Source: an uncultured Bacilli bacterium
GTDB taxonomy: Bacteria > Bacillota_I > Bacilli_A > RF39 > UBA660
DNA length: 22,964 bases
Assembly (NCBI GenBank): GCA_910584085.1
Contig: CAJTZY010000020.1
Span: forward strand, 1 to 22,964
Direction of reading: 5' to 3'
Shown here: positions 13,503 to 20,670 of the stretch, piece by piece
Layout of the letters: each line of letters begins with the position of its first letter
Position numbering within the stretch: the stretch's first letter is position 1
Notes under the pieces: generated by a model
Seen by the model: the letters and a program-made list of their open reading frames with translations, nothing else
What the model was told of the DNA's origin: nothing
The model's database searches: none
Position numbers and translations under genes: made by a program

Positions 13503-14819
13503 GTGACTAACAGAAAAGAAAAAGGTATCAGCAAATCTAAAGTTATTGAAATATCAAAAATAAAAAAAGAACCAAAATGGATGACAGATTTTAGAGTACA
13601 AGCTTATCAAAAATTTAAGGAATTGCAAAATCCATCCTTTGGGCCAGAACTTAAAATTAACTTTGATGATATTACTTATTATAAAAAAGTTGGAAAAAGT
13701 GAGAATGATTGGGATAAAGTCCCAAAGGAAGTTAAAGATACTTTTAATAAACTTGGAATAATAGAAGCAGAACAAAAATATTTAGCTGGAATAGGTGCCC
13801 AGTTTGAAAGTGAATCAGTATATCATAATATGCTTAAGGAATTAGTTGATAAAAATGTTATATTCTGTGATACTGATACGGCTTTAAGAGAATATCCAGA
13901 ACTTTTTAAAAAATATTTTAATAAACTTGTAAAATTCGATGAAAATAAATATACAGCTTTAAATAGTGCAGTGTGGAGTGGTGGGACATTCATATATATT
14001 CCTCCCCATACAAAACTTGATAGACCACTTCAAAGTTATTTTAGAATAAATAGTGTAAATATGGGACAATTTGAAAGAACTATAATAATAGTGGATGAAG
14101 ATTCAGATCTCCATTATATGGAAGGATGTACCGCACCAACCTATTCAACTGACTCACTGCATGCTGCAGTGGTTGAAATTTATGTTGGAAGAGGTTCCAA
14201 ATGTAGATATACAACAATTCAAAATTGGTCTAATAATGTTTATAATTTAGTAACTAAAAGAGCTATAGTAGAAGAAAACGGGTTAATGGAATGGATAGAT
14301 GGAAATATTGGCTCTAAAATTAATATGAAGTATCCGGGATGTATATTAAGTGGTGAGTATGCTAAAGGTAGATGCATTTCTATAGCAGTTGCTACAAAAG
14401 ATCAAATACAAGATGCAGGAGCACGTATGATTCATCTAGCTCCTAATACCACAAGTGAAATAATTAGTAAGTCAATTGCTGCAAATGGTGGTGATGCAAC
14501 TTATAGAGGTAAGGTAAAGATAACTAAAGATGCAATAAATTCTAAAAGTATTATTAAATGTGATACTATAATTTTAGATGATATGTCTAGAAGTGATACA
14601 GTACCAGATAATTTAGTTTGTAATGATTCATCAAATATAAACCATGAGGCAACTGTATCTAAAATAAGTCAAGAGAAATTATTTTATTTAATGAGTAGAG
14701 GGCTTACAGAGGAAAAAGCAAAAGAATTATTAATAATGGGATTTATAGATAGATTTAGGGAAGAACTACCTATGGAATATGCAGTAGAATTAAACGCACT
14801 GTTAAAAAATTATTTTTAA
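13503..14819 (+). CDS. sufB: Fe-S cluster assembly scaffold SufB
   Basis: This 438-residue protein is the scaffold subunit on which the Fe-S cluster is built, working with SufC and SufD. Diagnostic blocks include AVWSGGTFIYIPP, the HYMEGCTAP segment, SLHAAVVE, QNWSNNVYNLVTKR, the KYPGC and SGEYAKG segments, and the C-terminal IIKCDT...NHEATVSK with the conserved Cys and His used for cluster assembly. LFYLMSRGLTEEKA and ELPMEYAVELN close the protein. It begins at GTG behind AGGTGAT. Its N-terminus is a little shorter than the ~465-residue B. subtilis protein. SufC, SufD and SufS are not in the window. The end is marked by a terminator that includes the stop codon. Confidence 0.96.
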   Translation: MTNRKEKGISKSKVIEISKIKKEPKWMTDFRVQAYQKFKELQNPSFGPELKINFDDITYYKKVGKSENDWDKVPKEVKDTFNKLGIIEAEQKYLAGIGAQFESESVYHNMLKELVDKNVIFCDTDTALREYPELFKKYFNKLVKFDENKYTALNSAVWSGGTFIYIPPHTKLDRPLQSYFRINSVNMGQFERTIIIVDEDSDLHYMEGCTAPTYSTDSLHAAVVEIYVGRGSKCRYTTIQNWSNNVYNLVTKRAIVEENGLMEWIDGNIGSKINMKYPGCILSGEYAKGRCISIAVATKDQIQDAGARMIHLAPNTTSEIISKSIAANGGDATYRGKVKITKDAINSKSIIKCDTIILDDMSRSDTVPDNLVCNDSSNINHEATVSKISQEKLFYLMSRGLTEEKAKELLIMGFIDRFREELPMEYAVELNALLKNYF

Positions 14820-14852
14820 ATGATATGTTGATATCATTTTTTCATTTTTTTT
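14818..14852 (+). terminator. Terminator of sufB
   Basis: AAATGATAT (14818-14826) pairs with ATATCATTT (14831-14839) around GTTG, followed by a T-rich tract. Its left arm begins inside the TAA stop. Confidence 0.85.
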
Positions 14853-14854
14853 GG

Positions 14855-14883
14855 TTGCAAAAATAGACAAATAATGATAAAAT
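14855..14883 (+). promoter_or_regulatory. Promoter of the giant pilin-like gene
   Basis: TTGCAA (14855-14860), 17-base spacer ending TG-a, then TAAAAT (14878-14883). The leader carries a hairpin, GTAGAA (14892-14897) with TTCTAC (14906-14911), before a strong GAGGAGG. Confidence 0.65.
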
Positions 14884-14939
14884 TGTTTAAGGTAGAAGAG
14901 TAGTATTCTACTAAAGAAACTAAAGAAGAGGAGGAAAAA

Positions 14940-17900
14940 ATGTATTCGAATAATGGAAAATTACTAAATAAAAAGGCTTTTACGTTAATAGAACTTTTAG
15001 CAGTAATAGTAATACTTGCGATAATAGCGTTAATAGCAGTTCCAATAATATTAGGAATTATTAATGATGTTAAAATAAGTAAATATAAATCAGAGGAAAA
15101 CTTTATGAAAGAAGCGGCAAATTTATATTATGCAACTAAAAATATGGAGCCATTAGATGAAATTTTATTACAGGATTTAATAGATAATAAAGCTATAACA
15201 CCTGTAAAGGATACTGGTAATGGTGGATATTGTGAAGGTAAAGTAATTAAATTAGAAGATGGTAAATTAAAGGGTTGTCTACAATGTAGTAATTATTATA
15301 CAAAGGATTGTGGATATACTGGTCCATTGGGATCTAAGGATTCCGATTCCGGAGAGGTATCAGATGTAATAATAGAAGATACAAATCCAGGTATAATTTG
15401 TGGAGATAAAGAAGATGATTATGATAGTGTATTAGAATGTCATATTAGAAGTGTTGAAGACTTAGTAGCTTTTTCAAAGTTAGTAAATAGTGGGAAAACA
15501 TTTGAAGGGAAAACAGTATATTTAGATAATAGTTTAAATATAAATGATTTTACAAAAGGTAAATCGTATGTAGAACCAGAAAAAGTAGCAGTTTATGATA
15601 TAAATGGTGATGGAAGTGCAACAATTTTAAAAGATGAAATGACAACGGGGAAAGGATTTATGCCTATAGGTACAGAGTCAAATCCATTTGAAGGAAAATT
15701 TGAAGGTCAAGCTAAAACAATAAGTAATTTGATGATAAATAGACCAGAAATGAATAATGTAGGCTTATTTGGATATATTGGATCAAATGCAACAATAATT
15801 GGATTTAATTTAAAAGATGCGAATATAACAGGTAATGATAATACAGGCGGAATAACAGGAAATAATAATGGAATTATAAAAGAAGTAACAACAAGTGGAA
15901 GTATAACAGGTAATGATAATGTAGCTGGAATGGCAGGACTACAAGCAAGTAGTGCTAGAATAAATAGTTCAATAGCAACAAATGTTAATGTAACAGGAAA
16001 TTCATATGTATATGGACTTTCTTCAAATGCAGCAGGTGTATTAGAAAGTGGAACTATTAAAGGTAATAGTAATGTATATGGAGCAAAAAATTTTAATTTA
16101 TATGTAAATAAAGATGTAGTAATAGATTCAACTAATTCAAATTCAAGTCGAGGTGGAAAAGAATATACAGATAATGGTTTTGGAAATCTTAACATATATG
16201 ATAGTTTTTCATCCTCACAACATTTAGATACTTGGATTGGTGGAGATAACGATTCAAGTGGATACTATTTTGATTATGATAATAAAGGAAGTGTAGTACT
16301 TAGAAGTGTAAAAGATTACCCAATAGATACCACATTAGAAGGTTCAGGGACAAAAGAAGATCCATACAAAATATACACAGCAGAAGATATGAAAAAAATA
16401 TCAGCAATGCCAACACAAGCAAATTATTATAAACTTATGAATGACATAGATTATAAAGATAAAAAATATTATATGTTAGGTTCTGGAGCTAACCAATTCA
16501 GAGGAACATTTGAAGGAGGAGCCAATACCTTAAAAAATATATCGCTTCAAGGCGGATGGATGTATACTGGATTATTTGGTGATTCATCAGGAACTGTAAT
16601 AGGATTAAATGTTGAAAATGCAAATATAATAGGCGATGAATTTGTTGGTGGAATATGTGGAAACAATGGTACAGTAAAAGAAACTACAATAAGTGGAACT
16701 ATAACAGGAAATGGCACTGTAGGTGGAATATGTCCAAATTGTGATGCACAAAGTGTAATTATAAATGCTGATATAAATGGTCCTGCAGTTGGAAGCAGAA
16801 CTACTGGAATATTTGGTGGTAAATTATTGAAAGGTGGAAATCCTTTAAATTTTGGTTATAATTTATCAACTACAGATGATGTTACAACTTGCTTTGATTG
16901 TTATAGTGATACCCCAGCTGGGAATCTAAATTTATTTAACCATAGAGAAAGACTACAAATACTTGATACATGGCTTGGTGGAGATAATGATTCAAGTGGA
17001 TATTATTTTGATTATGATAGTACAGGAAAAATAGTGTTAAGAAGTACAGAAAAACATCCAATAGATACAACATTAAAAGGTTCAGGAACAAAAGAAGATC
17101 CATATCAAATATATACAGCAGAAGATATGAAAAAGATAGCAGCAATGCCAACAGAGGCAAATTATTATAAACTTATGAATGATATAGATTATAGTAATAA
17201 AAAATATTATATGATAGGAACATCTGCTAATCCATTTAGAGGAATATTTGATGGAGGAGCTAGTACTTTAAAAAATATACAATTGGTTGGTCATTATGAA
17301 GTTGGCCCATTTGGCTATATAACAGGTGGTAAAGTAGAAGGATTAAATATAGATAATGTAGATGTAAAGGCATATCAGAGAGCTGGAGCAATTGTTGGAT
17401 ATAGTTATGGACAAGTAACAGATGTTTCAGTAAATGGAAAGGTTAAGTCTAAATCTGAATCTTTTGGAATTGGCTTTTCAGTACAATACGCAAAAGGTGT
17501 ATTAGTAAATGTTAATGTAAATGGTAATGCAATTTCAAATACGTATACAAGTAATGTAACTGCAATATTTGAAAATGGAAGTGCAAAGGATATAGGTGGA
17601 CAAGAAGGATATATTTATATAACTTCAAAAGCAAATTTAGAAACTCAACCATCGAACAAGCAAATTATAATACCAGCAGGATATTACAATAACTTAAAAT
17701 ATTATGGAAGTTTAAAAGTTATTGAATATGCAGATGCATCTGGAAATACTTATTATGGTAAAGATTATGTAATCGAAACACCATATAGTGGGGATGCAAA
17801 TGGAAATGGATATTATTTTGACTATAATAGCGACGGAACAGATATAGTAGTAGTAAAAGTAGGCAGTGGACCAACAGCCGCACCAGAAAACCCTACTACT

Positions 17901-18272
17901 AGTCCAGAATTAGCTCATGAAGTAAAAACAGATGATTCAAAATCAACACCTGAATGTATACTTAATTCATTTGATGTAGTAGGAAGTGGTTTTAATGCAT
18001 CATATACTTGCTCAGATACATCTGGAATAGTAGAGAAAAAACATATATATTGGGTAAGAGATGACGTAACAGATTATGATTCATTAGTAGAGTGGACATC
18101 AACAACAAAGAATACTCAAGTGTCAGTAAACAGTACTTGGACGGAATCAAGTGCAGAAATTCAAAAAATAGATTCACCAGTAGCAGGAAGTTGTTATTAT
18201 TTCTACTATGGTGCAAAAAATGAATATGGCAACGAGAGAATATATAGAACATCATATTGTTTAAGTTATTAG
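14940..18272 (+). CDS. Giant prepilin-type surface protein with GLUG-like repeat modules
   Basis: This 1110-residue protein opens with a class III prepilin signal: KKA|FTLIELL, cleavage expected after A13 (usually Gly), F14 as +1 and E18 as the +5 Glu, then a hydrophobic helix to about 42. A pilin-like head runs to about 130 with C98, C113, C116 and C124. Three Gly/Asn-rich beta modules follow at about 165-400, 429-640 and 675-900. Each has a PF-x-G-x-F-x-GGA step, a GLFG- or PFG-like turn and repeated ITGN/VGGI strands as in GLUG-type adhesins. A GYYFDY block occurs at 442-447, 687-692 and 957-962. A Pro/Thr linker (977-1003) leads to a C-terminal ~110-residue beta domain with four Cys. A pilin-like assembly or display at the cell surface and a binding role are inferred. 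Strong GAGGAGG precedes the ATG. Confidence 0.85.
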   Translation: MYSNNGKLLNKKAFTLIELLAVIVILAIIALIAVPIILGIINDVKISKYKSEENFMKEAANLYYATKNMEPLDEILLQDLIDNKAITPVKDTGNGGYCEGKVIKLEDGKLKGCLQCSNYYTKDCGYTGPLGSKDSDSGEVSDVIIEDTNPGIICGDKEDDYDSVLECHIRSVEDLVAFSKLVNSGKTFEGKTVYLDNSLNINDFTKGKSYVEPEKVAVYDINGDGSATILKDEMTTGKGFMPIGTESNPFEGKFEGQAKTISNLMINRPEMNNVGLFGYIGSNATIIGFNLKDANITGNDNTGGITGNNNGIIKEVTTSGSITGNDNVAGMAGLQASSARINSSIATNVNVTGNSYVYGLSSNAAGVLESGTIKGNSNVYGAKNFNLYVNKDVVIDSTNSNSSRGGKEYTDNGFGNLNIYDSFSSSQHLDTWIGGDNDSSGYYFDYDNKGSVVLRSVKDYPIDTTLEGSGTKEDPYKIYTAEDMKKISAMPTQANYYKLMNDIDYKDKKYYMLGSGANQFRGTFEGGANTLKNISLQGGWMYTGLFGDSSGTVIGLNVENANIIGDEFVGGICGNNGTVKETTISGTITGNGTVGGICPNCDAQSVIINADINGPAVGSRTTGIFGGKLLKGGNPLNFGYNLSTTDDVTTCFDCYSDTPAGNLNLFNHRERLQILDTWLGGDNDSSGYYFDYDSTGKIVLRSTEKHPIDTTLKGSGTKEDPYQIYTAEDMKKIAAMPTEANYYKLMNDIDYSNKKYYMIGTSANPFRGIFDGGASTLKNIQLVGHYEVGPFGYITGGKVEGLNIDNVDVKAYQRAGAIVGYSYGQVTDVSVNGKVKSKSESFGIGFSVQYAKGVLVNVNVNGNAISNTYTSNVTAIFENGSAKDIGGQEGYIYITSKANLETQPSNKQIIIPAGYYNNLKYYGSLKVIEYADASGNTYYGKDYVIETPYSGDANGNGYYFDYNSDGTDIVVVKVGSGPTAAPENPTTSPELAHEVKTDDSKSTPECILNSFDVVGSGFNASYTCSDTSGIVEKKHIYWVRDDVTDYDSLVEWTSTTKNTQVSVNSTWTESSAEIQKIDSPVAGSCYYFYYGAKNEYGNERIYRTSYCLSY
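16224..16553 (+). repeat. In-frame direct repeat, copy 1 (residues 429-538)
   Basis: Encodes a 110-residue unit beginning LDTWIGGDNDSSGYYF; about 86 of 110 residues are the same in the copy 738 bases downstream. It includes TKEDPYKIYTAEDMKKI and NYYKLMNDIDY. Confidence 0.85.
16962..17291 (+). repeat. In-frame direct repeat, copy 2 (residues 675-784)
   Basis: Second copy of the unit (LDTWLGGDNDSSGYYF...). The spacing of exactly 246 codons keeps the frame. The 3' part of the modules has diverged more. A third, partial GYYFDY block lies at residues 951-973. Confidence 0.85.
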
Positions 18273-18284
18273 GAGGGTTTAGTA

Positions 18285-18758
18285 ATGAAAAAAATAGTAA
18301 TAGTACTTATTATAACATTAATGCTTACAGGATGTGGAAAAGTAAAAACGATAGAAGAAAAGTATGGTAAAGAAAATGCTAAAATAAAAGAGGAATTAAA
18401 GGAACTTACATTTGGAAGTGAAGAAAAAAAATATTTTAGTGATTTGATGATACTAGATAGTAATACTCTTAGAACAGAGTTAGGAATAAGAGAAGAAAAG
18501 GTAGAAAATTATATAGCAGCAGTATCTTATGAAAAAAATGGAAATTATTATATAATAATAAAACCAAAAGATGACGAAAAAGAATATGTTAAGAATGCGT
18601 TAGATTCATATGCAGAACATTTAAAAAATATTGCTGATAAGACTGCAAATCAACTTTTAGATAAAAGTGTAAGTGATGAAATAAACGGTTATTATGTATA
18701 TATATCTTCAAATGATAATGAAAAAGTATTAAGTATAATAAAGGATAAGTTAAAATAA
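18285..18758 (+). CDS. Lipoprotein, DUF4358-like
   Basis: This 157-residue protein has a short signal peptide and the lipobox LTGC (Cys17), so it should be lipid-anchored on the outer face of the membrane. The mature part has LGIREEKVENYIAAVSYEKNGNYYIIIKP in pieces, a helix with KNALDSYAEHL, and ISSNDNEKVLSIIKDKL. That arrangement resembles DUF4358 lipoproteins of Firmicutes, whose role is unknown. Its AGGAGG overlaps the stop codon of the pilin-like gene and there is no promoter between, so the two are co-transcribed and perhaps act together at the surface. The start is 12 bases after that stop. Confidence 0.8.
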   Translation: MKKIVIVLIITLMLTGCGKVKTIEEKYGKENAKIKEELKELTFGSEEKKYFSDLMILDSNTLRTELGIREEKVENYIAAVSYEKNGNYYIIIKPKDDEKEYVKNALDSYAEHLKNIADKTANQLLDKSVSDEINGYYVYISSNDNEKVLSIIKDKLK

Positions 18759-18780
18759 GAGTCAATTGGCTCTTTTTTTT
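18757..18780 (+). terminator. Terminator of the pilin-lipoprotein operon
   Basis: AAGAGTC (18757-18763) pairs with GGCTCTT (18768-18774; one T-G pair) around AATT, followed by eight T. The left arm starts inside the TAA stop. Confidence 0.85.
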
Positions 18781-18820
18781 GATTATTATATAAAAAATTT
18801 AAAAAATACCAAAATTGATA

Positions 18821-18915
18821 AACTGCACACACAAAATTACAGAAATTTTTAAAAACTGCTACAGAAATTAAATAACTGTAAAATTAATGTTACAGAAACT
18901 CAAAAACGTTCGTTT
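18821..18915. promoter_or_regulatory. Repeated ACAGAAA and AACTG motifs upstream of ssb
   Basis: ACAGAAA occurs at 18839, 18861 and 18892 and alternates with AACTG at 18821, 18854 and 18873. The last pair forms CTGTAA-8-TTACAG. A separate dyad, AAACG-TT-CGTTT (18904-18915), touches the -35 of ssb. The layout suggests an operator array for a regulator of ssb, but no known box fits. Confidence 0.4.
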
Positions 18916-18942
18916 GCCCTTTAAAATCAACTATGATATTAT
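18914..18942 (+). promoter_or_regulatory. Promoter of ssb
   Basis: TTGCCC (18914-18919), 17-base spacer ending TG-a, TATTAT (18937-18942), followed by AGGAGGG and the GTG start at 18966. Confidence 0.6.
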
Positions 18943-18965
18943 GTTGGCGAAAGGAGGGAAAAGTT

Positions 18966-19295
18966 GTGCTTAATCAAGCAGTTTTAGTTGGAAGAATTGT
19001 TCAAGAACCTGAACTTAAAGACACAGAAAAGGGAAAAGTAACTAACATAACACTTGCAGTACCTAGGTCATTTAAAAATTCTAATGGAGAATATGATACT
19101 GATTTTATATCTTGTGTTTTATGGAAAGGTGTTGCAGAAAGTACAGTAGAGTACTGTAAAAAGGGCGATTTAGTTGGAATTAAAGGCAGAATTCAAACTA
19201 GGAACGTGGAGTTTGAAGATCAAACTCATAAGCAATTTGTGGAAGTAATAGCAGAAAAGGTCACATTTTTATCTAGTAAGAAGGCAGATGAGTAA
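18966..19295 (+). CDS. ssb: Short single-stranded DNA-binding protein
   Basis: A 109-residue single OB-fold SSB. LNQAVLVGRIVQEPEL begins the fold; VPRSFKN, TDFISCVLWKG, GDLVGIKGRIQTRN and VEVIAEKVTFL follow in family order. It binds ssDNA during replication, repair or transformation. The flexible tail with the acidic DDDIPF-like tip found in housekeeping SSBs is missing; the protein ends SSKKADE inside its terminator. This length is near that of the second, competence-linked SsbB type, so it may be an accessory SSB. The open frame extends to 18933, but that stretch contains the -10 box; GTG 18966 lies eight bases after GGAGG. Confidence 0.9.
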   Translation: MLNQAVLVGRIVQEPELKDTEKGKVTNITLAVPRSFKNSNGEYDTDFISCVLWKGVAESTVEYCKKGDLVGIKGRIQTRNVEFEDQTHKQFVEVIAEKVTFLSSKKADE

Positions 19296-19306
19296 TCTGC
19301 TTTCTT
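19278..19306 (+). terminator. Terminator of ssb
   Basis: AAGAAGGCAGAT (19278-19289) pairs with ATCTGCTTTCTT (19295-19306; one G-T pair) around GAGTA. The stop codon spans the loop and right arm. The T-run is interrupted. Confidence 0.7.
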
Positions 19307-19393
19307 TAAATTAAAAATTTTAAAAAAATAACTTTTATATTTCATATAAATTCCACAAATGAGTAATAATATTATTGTAAATGGAGGAAATAT

Positions 19394-20602
19394 ATGGAAG
19401 AAAAAGATAAAAAAATTATTGAAGGTGAAGTAGTAGAGGAAACAAGTACTCAAAATAGGGAAGAAAAAATAGAAAATAAATCTTATACTAAAAATAGTAA
19501 TAGAAGTTTTTTTGCATCTAAATTTTTTCTTTGTATATGTACATTTTTAATTGGTGCAGGAATTATGTATGCACTAATTAAAATTAGTAAAAATGATGTA
19601 ATTGTCCAAAATGTTAGTCATCAAAATATAAAAACAACTACAGTGGAGGAAATAAGTGATTTAAAAACAGCTATAAATAATGTTTATGAATCAACTGTAT
19701 ATATAGAAGTATCTGGTAGTAGAGGTTCATTATCGTCTGGCTCAGGATTTGTTTATAAAAAAGAAAACGATATTAGTTATATTTTAACTAATTATCATGT
19801 TATTGAAAATGGAACAAAATTTGTTGTAACACTTACAGATGGAACCATATTAGATGCAGAACTTGTAAATGGTGATGAATATTATGATATAGCGGTTTTA
19901 AAAGTAAAATCAGATAAAATTAAGAAAGTCGCTACACTAGGTGATTCATCTAATTTAGAACTTGGAGATACAGTATTTACAGTAGGCGCACCTCTAGGTA
20001 AAGAATATATGGGAACCATTACTAAGGGAATTATTTCTGGAATAAATAGAATGGTTACAGTAAAACTTACAAGTGGTTCATATTTAATGGAGGTAATTCA
20101 AACCGATGCATCAATAAATAGTGGTAATAGCGGTGGACCTATTTGTAATATTAAAGGGGAGGTAATAGGGATTACATCTTCAAAATTAGTAGGTAGCGGA
20201 GTAGAGGGAATGGGATTTGCTATTCCAATTAATTCAGTAATTTCGATAATTGAAAATATAGAAAGTGGTAAACAAATAGAAAGACCATATCTTGGAGTAC
20301 AATTAGTAGACTTAACAAATACATTCGCACTTCAATATTATTATGGGATATCAATTGGTAGTGATGTTGAATTTGGAGCTGTATTAAGTTATATAGAAAA
20401 AGGTAAAGCTGCAGATAAAGCAGGACTTATTATAGGTGATGTAATTGTTGAAATAGATGGAGAAAAAGTAGATGATGTATCACACTTTAAATATTCATTA
20501 TATAAACATTCTATTGGTGATAAAATTAAAGTGAAATATTATAGAAATAATAAAATAAATGAAACAACTATAGAACTTACAGAAGCTATTAAAAGCGAAT
20601 AA
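19394..20602 (+). CDS. htrA: HtrA/DegP-type membrane-anchored serine protease with PDZ domain
   Basis: This 402-residue protease degrades misfolded or exported proteins outside the membrane. A charged cytosolic head (1-38) precedes a membrane helix at about 41-62. The trypsin-like domain spans about 90-290 with H135 (TNYHVI), D165 (YYDIAVLK) and S246 (NSGNSGGP). The PDZ domain runs from about 297 to 396 (YLGVQLVD, GAVLSYIEKGKAADKAGLIIGDVIVEIDG). It matches the Gram-positive HtrA/HtrB layout. The ATG follows GGAGG by six bases. It is a single-gene unit next to a MacB-like transporter; a joint envelope-stress role is inference only. Confidence 0.95.
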   Translation: MEEKDKKIIEGEVVEETSTQNREEKIENKSYTKNSNRSFFASKFFLCICTFLIGAGIMYALIKISKNDVIVQNVSHQNIKTTTVEEISDLKTAINNVYESTVYIEVSGSRGSLSSGSGFVYKKENDISYILTNYHVIENGTKFVVTLTDGTILDAELVNGDEYYDIAVLKVKSDKIKKVATLGDSSNLELGDTVFTVGAPLGKEYMGTITKGIISGINRMVTVKLTSGSYLMEVIQTDASINSGNSGGPICNIKGEVIGITSSKLVGSGVEGMGFAIPINSVISIIENIESGKQIERPYLGVQLVDLTNTFALQYYYGISIGSDVEFGAVLSYIEKGKAADKAGLIIGDVIVEIDGEKVDDVSHFKYSLYKHSIGDKIKVKYYRNNKINETTIELTEAIKSE

Positions 20603-20628
20603 CGAATAAATTATTCACTTTTTTTCTT
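20591..20628 (+). terminator. Terminator of htrA
   Basis: AAAAGCGAATAA (20591-20602) pairs with TTATTCACTTTT (20611-20622) with one C-A mismatch and loop CGAATAAA, then T-rich. The left arm encodes the last residues K-S-E and the stop. Confidence 0.75.
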
Positions 20629-20642
20629 GAAAGTAGTATAAT
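20614..20642 (+). promoter_or_regulatory. Promoter of the ABC transporter gene
   Basis: TTCACT (20614-20619), 17-base spacer, TATAAT (20637-20642), then GGAGG and ATG 20671. The -35 lies inside the right arm of the htrA terminator. Confidence 0.5.
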
Positions 20643-20670
20643 GATGTGTATGTGAAAAAAGGAGGAAATT

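Noticed and set aside
15707..16195. 162-codon open frame on the minus strand
   Set aside because: It is the shadow of the repetitive Gly/Asn-rich pilin-like gene, with no ribosome site and low-complexity hydrophobic translation.
16224..17291. CRISPR-like or tandem DNA array
   Set aside because: The repeat is long, in frame and protein-coding with codon-level divergence; there are no spacers.
18904..18915. LexA (SOS) box upstream of ssb
   Set aside because: AAACG-TT-CGTTT does not fit the Gram-positive CGAAC-N4-GTTCG pattern; only a generic dyad can be claimed.
18933..18965. Longer N-terminus for the SSB
   Set aside because: The codons overlap the -10 box and lie upstream of the AGGAGGG; SSBs start at LNQAVLVG.
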